Of a stretch of 64,000 nucleotides of DNA, positions 41,757 through 51,569 are shown in pieces. Numbering within the stretch: position 1 is the stretch's first letter; each line of letters starts with the position of its first letter. Source of the stretch: Lutibacter sp. (GTDB taxonomy: Bacteria > Bacteroidota > Bacteroidia > Flavobacteriales > Flavobacteriaceae); NCBI GenBank assembly GCA_002733665.1, contig NVWM01000001.1, forward strand, positions 166,196 through 230,195, read 5' to 3'. Both the position numbers and the translations under genes were made by a program. The notes beneath the pieces were generated by a model. It was given only the letters and a program-made list of their open reading frames with translations, searched no databases and was not told the DNA's origin.

Positions 41757-44700
41757 ATGAGTATATTAAATTCTATATTAAAGGTTTTTGTAGGAGACAA
41801 AACAAAAAAAGACCTTAAAGAATTACAACCCATTGTTGATAAAGTACTTGCTGTTGAAAGTAGCATTACTGCACTTTCAGACAATGAGTTACGCGCTAAA
41901 ACAATTGAGTTTAAAGAAAGAATTAGCGCTGCTATAAAACCTGTAGAAGATAAAATTATAGCATTACAAGAAGAAGCGAAAGAAGCAAATATCGATCGAA
42001 AAGAAGAAATTTATACTGAGATTGATAAACTAAAAGATGACTCATACGAAGCATCAGAAAAAGCACTTCTAGAGATTCTTCCAGAAGGTTTTGCTGTAGT
42101 CAAAGAAACTGCACGTAGATTTACCAATAACAAGACTATTACAGTAACTGCAACTCCATTTGACAGAGAAATCTCTGCTATTAAAGACAATGTTGAATTA
42201 GATGGTGACAAAGCAATCTATTACAATACTTGGGACGCTACAGGAAAACAAATTACTTGGGACATGATACATTATGATGTTCAATTAATTGGAGGTTCGG
42301 TATTACATCAAGGGAACGTTGCCGAAATGATGACAGGAGAAGGTAAAACATTGGTTGCAACATTACCAATTTATTTAAACGCACTTACAGGAAACGGAGT
42401 TCACGTAGTTACAGTAAATGATTACTTAGCAAAACGTGATGCTGCTTGGATGGCACCAATCTTTGAATTTCACGGATTGAGTATTGACTGTATTGACTAT
42501 CATCAGCCTAATTCTGACGCAAGAAGAAAAGCCTATAATGCAGATATTACATACGGAACAAACAATGAGTTTGGTTTCGATTATTTGCGTGATAATATGT
42601 CTAATTCTCCAAAAGATTTAGTGCAACGTGCACCTAACTACGCCATTGTAGATGAGGTCGATTCTGTATTGATTGATGATGCTCGTACGCCTTTAATTAT
42701 TTCTGGAGCAACTCCTCAAGGTGATCGTCATGAGTTTAATGAATTAAAGCCAAGTGTTGATAGTATCGTAAACATCCAACGTAAATATTTAATAGGAGTC
42801 TTATCTGAAGCAAAAAAACTAATTGCAGAAGGTGATACCAAAGAAGGTGGATTCCAATTATTAAGAGTCTATCGTGGATTACCAAAAAACAAAGCCTTAA
42901 TTAAATTTTTATCTCAAGAAGGAATGAAACAATTGCTTCAAAAGACAGAAAATCATTATATGGCAGACAACAATCGTGAAATGCATCATATAGATGCTGA
43001 ATTATATTTTACGATTGATGAAAAAAATAACTCTATAGAACTTACCGATAAAGGTGTTGAACACTTATCAAAAGATCATAATGATTCAAACTTCTTTGTT
43101 ATGCCAGACATTGGTATGGATATAGGAAAGTTAGAAGAAAAAAATCTATCCGCAGAAGAATTAACTAAGGAAAAAGAAGTTTTATACCGAGATTATGGTG
43201 TAAAAAGTGAGCGAATTCACACAATGAATCAACTTTTAAAAGCATATACACTTTTTGAAAAAGATGTGGAATATGTAGTGATGGAAGAGAAAATTATGAT
43301 TGTTGATGAGCAAACAGGGCGTATCATGGATGGTCGTCGTTACTCTGACGGATTACATCAAGCTCTTGAAGCAAAAGAAAATGTAAAGATTGAAGCTGCA
43401 ACTCAAACATTTGCAACAGTAACACTTCAAAATTACTTTAGAATGTATCGTAAACTGTCTGGAATGACAGGAACAGCGATTACAGAAGCAGGAGAATTAT
43501 GGGAAATATACAAGTTAGATGTTATTGAAATCCCTACTAACAAACCTTTAGCACGAGACGATAGACAAGACAAAGTTTACAAAACTGCACGTGAAAAATA
43601 CAATGCCGTAATTGAAGAAATCACAGTATTAGTTGGAGAAGGAAGACCAGTTTTGGTTGGTACAACCTCTGTAGAAATATCAGAATTATTAGGGAGAATG
43701 CTTGGAATGCGTAAAATAAAACACAACGTATTAAATGCAAAACTCCATAAAAAAGAAGCAAATATTGTTGCAGAGGCAGGAGATCCTGGAGTTGTAACAA
43801 TTGCAACAAATATGGCTGGACGTGGAACGGACATTAAACTTTCTGATGAAGTTTTGGCTTCTGGAGGTCTTGCTATTATTGGTACAGAACGTCATGATTC
43901 TCGTCGTGTAGATAGACAGTTACGTGGACGTGCTGGAAGACAAGGAGATGTTGGTTCATCACAATTCTATGTATCACTTGAAGATAATCTAATGAGATTG
44001 TTTAACAGTGAGCGTGTTGCCAAAATGATGGATAAAATGGGACTTGGTGAAGGTGAAGTAATTCAGCATTCAATGATTTCTAAATCTATCGAAAGAGCAC
44101 AAAAGAAAGTTGAAGAAAATAACTTTGGTATTCGTAAAAACTTATTAGAATATGATGATGTGATGAATTCACAACGTGAAGTTGTGTACAAACGCCGTCG
44201 TCATGCATTGTATGGTGATCGTTTACAAGTTGATATTGTAAATATGATTTTTGATACATGTTCTAATTTGATAAGCGAGAACAAGCCTCATGATGATTAT
44301 ACAAACTTTGAATATGAATTGATTCGCTTCTCTTCTACCTCATCACCATTTACTGAAGATGAATTTAAGAGTAAGTCAGAGGAAGAATTGACGGACACAT
44401 TATTTGATGTTGTTTACAAGCATTATCAAGATAAAATAGAACGCAATGCTGTTGCATCGTATCCTGTGATAAAAGATGTGTTTGAAAAACAAGGTGATAA
44501 ATATGAACGTATTGTAGTTCCTTTTACTGATGGAAATAAAACAATTCAAGTTGTAACAAACCTTAAAGAAGCATACGAATCTAAAGGAAAAGTTTTAGTA
44601 ACCGATTTTGAAAAGAACGTTACACTTACCATTATTGATGATACTTGGAAAGACCATTTACGTCAAATGGATGAGCTGAAACAATCTGTAAGAAACGCAC

Positions 44701-45095
44701 AATGGGAACAAAAAGACCCTTTATTGATTTATAAGTTTGAGTCATTTGAATTATTTCAAACGATGTTAAATAAGGTGAATAAAGAAGTATTGTCTTTCTT
44801 GTTTAAAGGAGAACTGCCAAATCAAAATGCAACGCAAGTTTCTGCTGCAAGAGAACATACTAGAGAAAAAGTACAGTTGACAAAAGAAGATTACAAGAAC
44901 CAATCTCAACAGACAAATACCAACCAAACACAAGAACGTCAACCAGTTGAGACGTTTGTGAGAACAGAGCGTAAAATAGGTCGTAACGATAGAGTAACGA
45001 TTAAAAACGTGATGAGCGGTGAAAATAAAGAAGTAAAATACAAACAAGCAATTCCGCTACTTCAAAAAGGAAAATGGGTTTTGACTGAAGATTAA
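41757..45095 (+). CDS. secA: Preprotein translocase ATPase SecA
   Basis: A 1112-residue SecA, longer than the roughly 900 residues of E. coli, as usual in Bacteroidota. The DEAD motor is intact: Walker [10 protein letters not shown] (about residue 195), [25 protein letters not shown] and the second motor motif [11 protein letters not shown], with GRAGRQGD in motif VI. The preprotein cross-linking and helical scaffold domains follow. The C-terminal tail lacks the zinc-finger CxCxSG motif seen in E. coli and ends [16 protein letters not shown]. It drives protein export through SecYEG. Fragments of this same tail occur again at 46953-47118 and 47276-47332. Confidence 0.96.
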   Translation: MSILNSILKVFVGDKTKKDLKELQPIVDKVLAVESSITALSDNELRAKTIEFKERISAAIKPVEDKIIALQEEAKEANIDRKEEIYTEIDKLKDDSYEASEKALLEILPEGFAVVKETARRFTNNKTITVTATPFDREISAIKDNVELDGDKAIYYNTWDATGKQITWDMIHYDVQLIGGSVLHQGNVAEMMTGEGKTLVATLPIYLNALTGNGVHVVTVNDYLAKRDAAWMAPIFEFHGLSIDCIDYHQPNSDARRKAYNADITYGTNNEFGFDYLRDNMSNSPKDLVQRAPNYAIVDEVDSVLIDDARTPLIISGATPQGDRHEFNELKPSVDSIVNIQRKYLIGVLSEAKKLIAEGDTKEGGFQLLRVYRGLPKNKALIKFLSQEGMKQLLQKTENHYMADNNREMHHIDAELYFTIDEKNNSIELTDKGVEHLSKDHNDSNFFVMPDIGMDIGKLEEKNLSAEELTKEKEVLYRDYGVKSERIHTMNQLLKAYTLFEKDVEYVVMEEKIMIVDEQTGRIMDGRRYSDGLHQALEAKENVKIEAATQTFATVTLQNYFRMYRKLSGMTGTAITEAGELWEIYKLDVIEIPTNKPLARDDRQDKVYKTAREKYNAVIEEITVLVGEGRPVLVGTTSVEISELLGRMLGMRKIKHNVLNAKLHKKEANIVAEAGDPGVVTIATNMAGRGTDIKLSDEVLASGGLAIIGTERHDSRRVDRQLRGRAGRQGDVGSSQFYVSLEDNLMRLFNSERVAKMMDKMGLGEGEVIQHSMISKSIERAQKKVEENNFGIRKNLLEYDDVMNSQREVVYKRRRHALYGDRLQVDIVNMIFDTCSNLISENKPHDDYTNFEYELIRFSSTSSPFTEDEFKSKSEEELTDTLFDVVYKHYQDKIERNAVASYPVIKDVFEKQGDKYERIVVPFTDGNKTIQVVTNLKEAYESKGKVLVTDFEKNVTLTIIDDTWKDHLRQMDELKQSVRNAQWEQKDPLLIYKFESFELFQTMLNKVNKEVLSFLFKGELPNQNATQVSAAREHTREKVQLTKEDYKNQSQQTNTNQTQERQPVETFVRTERKIGRNDRVTIKNVMSGENKEVKYKQAIPLLQKGKWVLTED

Positions 45096-45113
45096 ACAAG
45101 TTTTACTTAAATA

Positions 45114-45146
45114 AAAAAGACGTTTCAGATTGGAACGTCTTTTTTA
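45114..45146 (+). terminator. Terminator of secA
   Basis: Inverted repeat AAGACGTT / AACGTCTT, loop TCAGATTGG-like, followed by T6. Confidence 0.88.
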
Positions 45147-45153
45147 TTGATAT

Positions 45154-45456
45154 TTATTCAGCAAATACTTCATAATGAATTACCTTTTTAGGAAAGTCAA
45201 TCAAATAATTTTTATCTTCTGGATAGTATTTAGCCTTTTCAAAATCTTTTCCAGCAAAATTTTTAATAACTTCAAAATTCTCCCAGAATGTTACTAAATT
45301 GAAATAAGCAAATTCATTATCTGTTCGCTTTAAAAATATCAGTTTTGCAAAGCCTTCCGTTTTTTTATAATCTGGTATTGCACGAACCTTTAAAAACTCA
45401 GTATATTCTTCTAAATGTTCAATTTTAGTTCTTCCTTTCCAGATTCTGGCTATCAT
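45154..45456 (-). CDS. Dimeric alpha-beta barrel protein (antibiotic monooxygenase-like)
   Basis: A 100-residue protein whose opening MIARIWKGRTKIEHLEEYTEFLK and mid-part GFAKLIFLKR, LVTFWENFEVIKNFAG resemble ABM-like (ferredoxin-like) stress proteins. These small enzymes oxidise or bind small aromatic compounds, but the activity here is unknown. The longer frame upstream lacks family-like sequence, so the ATG at 45456 is preferred. It lies between secA and the secA-tail fragments, within the presumed inserted block. Confidence 0.7.
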   Translation of the reverse strand: MIARIWKGRTKIEHLEEYTEFLKVRAIPDYKKTEGFAKLIFLKRTDNEFAYFNLVTFWENFEVIKNFAGKDFEKAKYYPEDKNYLIDFPKKVIHYEVFAE

Positions 45457-45584
45457 TTTTTTAAGATTAAATTTTCGACTTGCGTATGTGTTTGTCGAGT
45501 CCAGTTCCCGCAACAACTAAAGCCCCTTGAGAAATCAAAAGGTTTTTTTTATAACAACATCGTTTTATCAAATATAACTTCAGC

Positions 45585-45716
45585 TTAAAGCATCCATTTA
45601 TATATTAAATATGCAACCACACAGATTGCTATAAAAAAGATACCTGTAGAGGCTGGAAATGGTACACGATTTCTATAGTAGTCATAATAATCTTTGTATT
45701 TCTTAGGCCATTTCAT
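45585..45716 (-). CDS. Small single-span membrane protein (43 residues)
   Basis: A 43-residue frame: MKWPKKYKDYYDYYRNRVPF (basic, aromatic), then a hydrophobic helix ASTGIFFIAICVVAYLIY and the end KWML. The basic start and single membrane span with an intact start and stop support a real small gene. No family recognised. Confidence 0.55.
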   Translation of the reverse strand: MKWPKKYKDYYDYYRNRVPFPASTGIFFIAICVVAYLIYKWML

Positions 45717-45896
45717 CTAGTAAAGTTATAAAATTTATTCGACGTACCGCTAATCCTTGATAAAAGACACGCCATAGTACTATTATTAGAACTAAATTGA
45801 AAGTCAAAAAAACTAATTAAGAGTATTGATAGTTCCTCTTAAAAGCACTCGTCAATTTAAGACCAATTGATGCTTTGAATTAAAGTTTTATTTAAT

Positions 45897-46679
45897 TTAT
45901 ACTCTCAAATCAAGATTTTCATTTTTTTTATGCAACACTTCTTCTGGGAAAGGGAAAATGATTGTCGAATTTTTTTCTGCAGCTATATTCGATAAGGTTT
46001 GATAAAGACGTAATTTAATCGCTGAAGGAGATTGATCGATCAATTTTCCTGCTTCTAACAATTTTCCTGCCGCTTGTTCTTCTGCCAAAGCCAATATAAT
46101 ACGAGCACGTCTAGATCGCTCGGCTTCTGCTTGATTTGCCATCATACGTCGCATATTTTCTGGCAACTGAATGTCTTTAATTTTTACATCATTAATTTCA
46201 ATACCCCATTCTCGAGTTTCCAATTCTACAATTGACTTGATGTTTTTACCCATTTCTTCTCGTTTAGAAAGAATCGTATCTAATTCTACTTTTCCACATA
46301 CATCACGCAAGGCAGCTTGAGACAATTGCGTAATAGCAAAATCATATTCTTCTACTTCTAAAACGGCTTTTTCAGGATTGTTAATTTTAAAGAAAACTAC
46401 TCCATCAATACTACATGGAACATTGTCTTCGGTCATTACTTCTTGTGAAGTAATATTAATAGTGATAACCCGAATATCTACAACTTGAATGGTTTCAACT
46501 ATTGGAATAATCCATCTGAATCCAGGTTGTAGTGTTTTAATATATTTTCCAAACCTGAATTTAAGGGCTCTTTTATATTCGTATACTACTCTAATACCTG
46601 AAAGAAGAAATAGTCCGAAAATAATGCTAAATACTAATGAAGGATACATAACGAAAATTTTAAATGATACAGAAATCAA
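45897..46679 (-). CDS. SPFH/band-7 protein (slipin/stomatin-like)
   Basis: A 260-residue membrane-anchored protein. One hydrophobic hairpin at about 10-30 is followed by the SPFH domain (about 30-210) with the stomatin words EYKRALKFRFGKYIK, PGFRWIIPIVETIQVVDIR and DNVPCSIDGVVFFKI; a coiled part with EAERSRRARIILALAEEQAAGKLLEAG then leads to a short C-terminus. The family scaffolds membrane microdomains and protease complexes; here no NfeD partner is adjacent, unlike typical slipin operons. The second methionine at 46649 is an alternative start. Confidence 0.87.
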   Translation of the reverse strand: MISVSFKIFVMYPSLVFSIIFGLFLLSGIRVVYEYKRALKFRFGKYIKTLQPGFRWIIPIVETIQVVDIRVITINITSQEVMTEDNVPCSIDGVVFFKINNPEKAVLEVEEYDFAITQLSQAALRDVCGKVELDTILSKREEMGKNIKSIVELETREWGIEINDVKIKDIQLPENMRRMMANQAEAERSRRARIILALAEEQAAGKLLEAGKLIDQSPSAIKLRLYQTLSNIAAEKNSTIIFPFPEEVLHKKNENLDLRV

Positions 46680-46952
46680 TTTATAAAAAGGAATAAAGTT
46701 GATGATTTTAAATAAATTTTCAACGGTAGTCCTTGAAGTCTTCCACTAAAAAAAAAGACACACAATAGTCTTATTTTAAAGTTCATAAGGAGCCTTGGTA
46801 AGTTACAAAAAAAATAGGGTAAATCCAAAATTTTTAGATTTATTATAACATTCTGTTCTTACTGAATAGTATTCAACTTGTGTTTAATAGTATTTCTACT
46901 AAAATAATGTTTTAATACATTCGCACAAAATTGTATCGTCAATTCAGAAAAA

Positions 46953-47118
46953 ACATGAGCGTTAACCAGTTGAAACATTTGTAAGAACAGAGCGTAAAAT
47001 AGGTCGTAACGATAGAGTAATGATTAAAAACGTGATGAGTGGTGAAAACAAACAAGTAAAATACAAACAAGCAATTCCACTAATCCAAAAAGGTGAATGG
47101 GTTTTGACGGAGGATTAG
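46953..47118 (+). pseudogene. Displaced copy of the secA 3' end (first)
   Basis: Matches the last ~160 nt of secA at about nine bases in ten: the frame reads [31 protein letters not shown], and GEWVLTED, ending in TAG. A TAA replaces the CAA codon before it, so no complete start-to-end protein is coded. Most differences from secA are in third codon positions (for example ACG/ACA, GTG/GTA, AGC/AGT, CCG/CCA), which suggests the copy came from a functional gene rather than decayed in place. The 46680-46952 stretch before it shows no gene. Confidence 0.85.
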
Positions 47119-47127
47119 CACAAATTA

Positions 47128-47163
47128 AAAAAACCTAACAATTGATTTTGTTAGGTTTTTTTT
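47128..47163 (+). terminator. Terminator after first secA-tail copy
   Basis: Inverted repeat AACCTAACAA / TTGTTAGGTT with A and T tracts. A near-identical hairpin occurs at 47397-47423. Confidence 0.85.
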
Positions 47164-47185
47164 CGGTTTCAATTCAGTCGTAAAA

Positions 47186-47273
47186 GTCATTTCGACAATA
47201 GGAGAAATCTCATCCTGAGAATTACGTGAGCAATATGATGCGATTTCTCAATCGTTCCTCATTTCGAAATGAC
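47186..47273. repeat. Intergenic palindromic repeat (GTCATTTCGACAATAGGAG type)
   Basis: Facing GTCATTTCGAC / TTTCGAAATGAC with AGAAATCTCAT / GATTTCTCA inner arms, the form also seen at 55413-55506. It separates the two secA-tail copies. Confidence 0.7.
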
Positions 47274-47275
47274 TA

Positions 47276-47332
47276 AAATACAAACAAGCTATTCCACTGA
47301 TTGATAAAGGAGAATGGGTTTTGACGGAATAA
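47276..47332 (+). pseudogene. Displaced copy of the secA 3' end (second, shorter)
   Basis: The last 19 codons of secA again: [18 protein letters not shown] then TAA. It starts directly after the palindromic repeat, so only the tail is left. A short trace of repeat element core (GACGAGCATGTTTG) lies at 47369-47382. Confidence 0.8.
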
Positions 47333-47396
47333 TTTAGATTGCTAGATTGCTGGACTATTGGAATTTTAGACGAGCATGTTTGTAAAGAAATATAGA

Positions 47397-47423
47397 ACCT
47401 ACAATTGATTTTGTTAGGTTTTT
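47397..47423 (+). terminator. Terminator after second secA-tail copy
   Basis: AACCTACAATTGATTTTGTTAGGTT with a T tract, a near copy of the hairpin at 47128-47163. Confidence 0.7.
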
Positions 47424-47463
47424 ATGTTACTGAAAATAATTGCATCCTTACAAACTGCTTTTT

Positions 47464-47850
47464 CTAATTATTAATTGAAACTAAAACTTTAATAATTCCT
47501 CTACTTTGCCATTCACCTTTTCTAAATTCTTTTCTTGAACGTAAATTACCTAAAACATCAGAATTTTCCTTAAATCGATTAGCTTTCCAAGGTTTAATTT
47601 CTTTATCACCGTTTTCATAATAAATTGTTATATGAGCAATTCGTTTCTTTAACAACTCTGATTTAAATTCATTTTCTTGTTGAGGACTTAATTCTATAGG
47701 TAATGTTGAATTATAGTTTATTGATTTATTAATAGAATAACTTTTGATGTTGCTTGAGTCTTTTGCAATTTTTAGATTAAAATGTTTTTCTTTTTCAATT
47801 CTTATTGGTCGATTTTCACCTCCTAATTGAGCAACGATAGTTTTTTTCAT
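47464..47850 (-). CDS. Unknown protein, companion of the HsdR_N-like gene
   Basis: A 128-residue soluble protein with no recognised family. It begins MKKTIVAQLGGENRPIRIEKE and has a basic C-terminal half (WKANRFKEN, SRKEFRKGEWQSRGIIKVLVSI). It lacks signal or membrane segments. It follows the nuclease-like gene by 9 nt on the same strand, so the pair is likely co-transcribed and may act together. The basic surface could bind nucleic acid; this is inference. Confidence 0.6.
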   Translation of the reverse strand: MKKTIVAQLGGENRPIRIEKEKHFNLKIAKDSSNIKSYSINKSINYNSTLPIELSPQQENEFKSELLKKRIAHITIYYENGDKEIKPWKANRFKENSDVLGNLRSRKEFRKGEWQSRGIIKVLVSINN

Positions 47851-47859
47851 TCCACTTTT

Positions 47860-48693
47860 TTATCGTTCTGGAAACAGTTCCGCTAATTCTTCTAAAATTT
47901 TATCTTGAGTTTTTGGTATGGTTGTTATCAACTGCTTAATACTCGCAATTACGCCTAATTTTGAGGTGTCTGAAGAATATTTTGGTGTTAATGAATTTGA
48001 TATTAAAGTTTCTTTGTAATCAAACTTTTTAGTTATATTAATATCTATATCGTTTAATACAGACTCTATTAACTTGTCATCATATTCATTTAAGAGCTCT
48101 TGTTTAATAAGATCATTTACTTTTTCTTCAAAGTTTTTTGAAATTATTTCATTGGTCAATTTTTTAAAATCTTTTTCTCTGTTAATTTTCTCTAGAGATT
48201 TTAATCTAAACTGTTCTAATAAATTAAAACTAAATGTTGATTTACTAAAGGTTTCAACAAATTTAATTCCCTTATTATTATCCCTTTCAAATATTATATT
48301 TTCAAGCAAAATCGGATGTTCTTGTTCAGATAAGAGGCCGTCATAAAATATCTGTATTCTTTCTCCAATTAATATTCCATATTCTAATTTCAATTGACGC
48401 ATATAAGAAAATAATTGCTGTTGAAAATTAGAATTCAAAGGTAGACTTGGTTGTTTAATTTCTATAACAAAAACTTTTTTTCCTTCATCTGATTTTATAA
48501 CAAAATCAGGTGTAATTCTGTTACTTGCACCAATTTTAATTGAAGGTCTAGTTTCAATATTTCCAGAAAACTCTTTCCAACCTAAAACATTTAATGCTTG
48601 AATCACACAATATTCAAAATCTCGTTCACTAATATCAGATTTAATATTTTCTGACAGTAAAAATGATATTTCATTCCAATTCATTTTATTCAT
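47860..48693 (-). CDS. HsdR N-terminal-like nuclease domain protein
   Basis: A 277-residue protein whose first 130 residues look like the N-terminal PD-(D/E)XK nuclease domain of type I restriction subunit HsdR: a conserved Glu near residue 27, ITPDFVIKSDEGKKVFVIEIKQP with the PD and EIK residues, then QQQLFSYMRQLKLEYGILIGERIQIF. The helicase motor of HsdR is absent, and the C-terminal 140 residues are helical and charged. There is no methylase or specificity subunit nearby, so it is not a complete restriction system. Its neighbour is a small unknown gene 9 nt downstream. Confidence 0.72.
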   Translation of the reverse strand: MNKMNWNEISFLLSENIKSDISERDFEYCVIQALNVLGWKEFSGNIETRPSIKIGASNRITPDFVIKSDEGKKVFVIEIKQPSLPLNSNFQQQLFSYMRQLKLEYGILIGERIQIFYDGLLSEQEHPILLENIIFERDNNKGIKFVETFSKSTFSFNLLEQFRLKSLEKINREKDFKKLTNEIISKNFEEKVNDLIKQELLNEYDDKLIESVLNDIDINITKKFDYKETLISNSLTPKYSSDTSKLGVIASIKQLITTIPKTQDKILEELAELFPER

Positions 48694-48785
48694 AGTTGAT
48701 TAGTTTTATACTTGCTTGCAACTTGTTAGACAAACTCTAATTTACACATTTCTCTTTAAACACCTCAGAATAAAAACAATAAATT

Positions 48786-50117
48786 CTAAATAAACCCTTT
48801 CGCTTTAAACTCAAGGTATTTGTTAATTACGTTTACCGTTAAGTTTTTTGGCTTTGTTAGAATGGCGTGTATGCCTCTATTTTGTAATTCTTTTACAATC
48901 AGTCGTTTTTCGTAGGCAAACTTCTCTGCAATCGTCTTATGATACACATCTTGCAAATCTTCAGCATTGGTGGTTATCATTTCATCTAATTCTGTGTTTT
49001 CAAAGAAAACTGTAACCAATAAATGTTGTTTTGCAATTGCTTTTAAAAATGGCAATTGACGTTTCATCGCACTCATGTGCTCGAAATTGGTGTATAAAAT
49101 CAATAAACTACGATGTGTGATTTTTCGTTTAATAACGGCGTACAGCAAACTGAAATCAGAATCTGTAAACTGAGTGTCAATATTATACAATGCTTCGTTA
49201 ATAGTGTTTAAATGCGTTTTCTTATTGCTTGCTTGTACAATATTTTCTACTTCTTTAGAAAAAGTCAACATTCCTGCTTTGTCATTTTTACGCAAGGCAA
49301 TATTTGAAAAAGCCAATGTAGAATTTATAGCATAATCTAATAACTTCAATTCTTCAAAAGGCATTTTCATCACTCTTCCTAAATCGATAATTGAATAAAT
49401 AGGTTGTGATTTTTCATCTTGATATTGATTTACCATCAATTGCCCTCTTTTTGCCGTTGATTTCCAATTTATCGTTCGTACATCATCTCCAGCCACATAA
49501 TCTTTGATTTGCTCAAATTCCATCGTATGTCCTATTCTACGGATTTTCTTTAAACCAAATTCTGTCAAACGATTGCTCATTGCCAAGAATTCATATTTTT
49601 TCATCTGAATATAAGAAGGATATACACTTACCATTGCTGTATCGTCAAACTTATACCGTTTTGCAATGATTTTTAAAGGTGATGAAACAAACGCAATCAG
49701 TTTTCCAAAGTGATATTCACCTCTTTCAACAGGTTTTACAGCATATTCAAAATCGTGCTTCGCTCCTACTTCAACTGAAGTTGTATATTCAAAATCTCTT
49801 TTTTGAAACTGTTTTGGGAGTTCGTCAATAACCTTTACTTCTATCGAAAATGGATATTGATTTTCAAGTGTTATAGGAATAGGATTATCATCAGAATTAG
49901 AAAATTTCTCACTTAATATTCGTCTTGCTTTCAAGCCGTTTTTAAATCTGAACAGTATAATAATATCTATCAAAAATAAAAAGGAAAGTGCGCCAAATCC
50001 TATCCAAGAAAGCATATACAAAACTGGAAACCAAAATGACACCAAGAACAATACCGCAATAACTGCAATGGCTTGAAAAAAGCGTTCGTGTATGTATAAA
50101 CCTTTAATTATATTCAT
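48786..50117 (-). CDS. DUF58 domain protein
   Basis: A 443-residue protein with two N-terminal membrane helices (about 17-35 and 37-55) and a DUF58/VWA-like cytoplasmic domain with the family motif EFEQIKDYVAGDDVRTINWKSTAKRGQLMVNQYQDEKSQP (here split over residues 204-243). It is the partner of the MoxR ATPase encoded upstream, and such pairs are proposed to act in metal-cofactor insertion or cell-envelope maintenance, with BatA-type proteins elsewhere. It is the last gene of the MoxR cluster, 288 nt after moxR with repeats between. Confidence 0.88.
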   Translation of the reverse strand: MNIIKGLYIHERFFQAIAVIAVLFLVSFWFPVLYMLSWIGFGALSFLFLIDIIILFRFKNGLKARRILSEKFSNSDDNPIPITLENQYPFSIEVKVIDELPKQFQKRDFEYTTSVEVGAKHDFEYAVKPVERGEYHFGKLIAFVSSPLKIIAKRYKFDDTAMVSVYPSYIQMKKYEFLAMSNRLTEFGLKKIRRIGHTMEFEQIKDYVAGDDVRTINWKSTAKRGQLMVNQYQDEKSQPIYSIIDLGRVMKMPFEELKLLDYAINSTLAFSNIALRKNDKAGMLTFSKEVENIVQASNKKTHLNTINEALYNIDTQFTDSDFSLLYAVIKRKITHRSLLILYTNFEHMSAMKRQLPFLKAIAKQHLLVTVFFENTELDEMITTNAEDLQDVYHKTIAEKFAYEKRLIVKELQNRGIHAILTKPKNLTVNVINKYLEFKAKGFI

Positions 50118-50155
50118 TTCTTTGTTACTGTTTGCTTTTTACTTTTATTGTTTTC

Positions 50156-50322
50156 TGTCATTCCTGCGAAGGCAGGAATCTATACTAAACTCTCATTATG
50201 GATTCCTGCCTTCGCAGGAATGACATTTTATTGTAAGTTCTTACTCTTTTTTATTGGGTTCCAAATCAAGTTTGGAATGACAAATGTCTTTTAGATTCTT
50301 CGCTACGCTCAGAATGACATTC
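50156..50322. repeat. Two adjacent palindromic repeats
   Basis: First block: facing ATTCCTGCGAAGGCAGGAAT copies as at 10549-10626 (50159-50224). Second: GATTCTTCGCTACGCTCAGA and AATGACAT (50293-50322). They fill the DUF58-moxR gap. Confidence 0.72.
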
Positions 50323-50405
50323 ACTTTTAATTCTTACCTTCTACTTTTACCTATAAACATTTACCTAATTCACCTTTTGCACTTTCACCCTTCACCTTTA
50401 TACCT

Positions 50406-51413
50406 TTACCTCGGCACTTCAACAGATTGCACAATCATATCAATCACTTTATCGGTTGTTACACCTTCCATTTCGCGCTCAGGAGTTAAAATAATTCTAT
50501 GTCTCAACACTGGAAATAGTACTTTTTTAATATCCTCAGGAATCACAAAATCACGTCCGTTGATGGCAGCAAATGCCTTTGATGAATTTAACACAGCAAT
50601 ACTTGCTCTTGGCGATGCTCCCAAATATAAATGTGGATGATTTCTTGTTTTATGGATGATTTGAGCAATGTATTTCATCACTTTTTCTTCCACAACAATC
50701 TCTTGAACTTTCGATTTATAATCTAATAGCTCTTTCTCTGTCATTACAGGGTTTATAAACGTTTGCGGTAATTTTCCTTTTCTATCATGATGTGTTTGAA
50801 TAATCAAAACCTCTTCTTCAAGAGTTGGATAACCAACATCAATTTTAAACAAAAAACGATCTAATTGTGCTTCTGGAAGCGCATACGTTCCTTCTTGTTC
50901 AATCGGATTTTGAGTTCCAAGAACCATAAATGGTTTTCCCATTTTATAGGTAGTGCCATCAACCGTTGCTTGACGTTCTTCCATCACTTCAAAAAGTGCA
51001 GATTGTGTTTTGGCTGGCGCTCTATTAATTTCATCAATCAAAATTAAATTAGAGAAAATGGGTCCACTTTTAAATTCAAACTCAGAAGTTTTCATGTTCA
51101 GGATTGAAGTTCCTAAAATATCGGATGGCATTAAATCTGGAGTGAATTGAATACGACTAAAATCCGTTTTAATAGTTTTAGAAAGCAATCTTGCTGTAAT
51201 CGTTTTTGCAACTCCTGGAACTCCTTCAATTAGTACATGACCATCTGAAAGCAAAGCTACTAAAAGCAAATCCATAAAGTTTTCTTGACCAATAATTATC
51301 TTTGACAATTCTGCCTTAATCTGCTCAACTGCCGTTTTTAATTTACTTAAATCTATACGGTTTTCGAAATTTAAGTTTTGGTTTTCTTCTGATGTATTCT
51401 CCTGATTTTCCAT
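50406..51413 (-). CDS. MoxR-family AAA+ ATPase
   Basis: A 335-residue AAA+ ATPase of the MoxR (AAA_3) family: Walker A EGVPGVAKT (about residues 61-69), Walker B LILIDEINRAPAKTQSALFEVMEER, sensor 1 FMVLGTQNPIEQEGTYALPEAQLDRF and the lid domain to the C-terminus. MoxR proteins act as chaperone-like ATPases with DUF58 and BatA-type partners. It lies in the cluster SpoIIM - membrane protein - DUF4129 - DUF4350 - MoxR - DUF58, all on the same strand. Confidence 0.94.
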   Translation of the reverse strand: MENQENTSEENQNLNFENRIDLSKLKTAVEQIKAELSKIIIGQENFMDLLLVALLSDGHVLIEGVPGVAKTITARLLSKTIKTDFSRIQFTPDLMPSDILGTSILNMKTSEFEFKSGPIFSNLILIDEINRAPAKTQSALFEVMEERQATVDGTTYKMGKPFMVLGTQNPIEQEGTYALPEAQLDRFLFKIDVGYPTLEEEVLIIQTHHDRKGKLPQTFINPVMTEKELLDYKSKVQEIVVEEKVMKYIAQIIHKTRNHPHLYLGASPRASIAVLNSSKAFAAINGRDFVIPEDIKKVLFPVLRHRIILTPEREMEGVTTDKVIDMIVQSVEVPR

Positions 51414-51433
51414 GTTTTAACTTTAGTTTATTA

Positions 51434-51567
51434 ACCTCTCGACTCCGCTCGAGGTGACAAAATATTGTTTTAATTTATTATTGTCATTCTGAACGTAGTT
51501 TACGAAGTGAAGAATCTGATTTTTAAAGATTCTTCGTCTCTCGTTCCTCGTTCTGTCAGAATGACAA
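51434..51567. repeat. Palindromic repeat region before moxR
   Basis: Contains CTCGACTCCGCTCGAG, then GTCATTCTGAACGTAG facing CTGTCAGAATGAC with arms around GAAGAATC / GATTCTTC. Fills the DUF4350-moxR gap. Confidence 0.7.
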
Positions 51568-51569
51568 GT

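Noticed and set aside
45760..46780. Similar AAAGACACxCxATAGT segments on both sides of the slipin gene (about 45764 and 46756)
   Set aside because: The match is short and imperfect and may be chance; not enough to call an insertion.
46957..47118. secA-tail copy as a separate small gene
   Set aside because: It has a stop near its start, no proper initiation codon before the homologous part, and matches only the secA end; called pseudogene instead.
47369..47382. A sixth copy of the start-codon element
   Set aside because: Only GACGAGCATGTTTG matches; the core and the start codon are missing, so it is at most a remnant.
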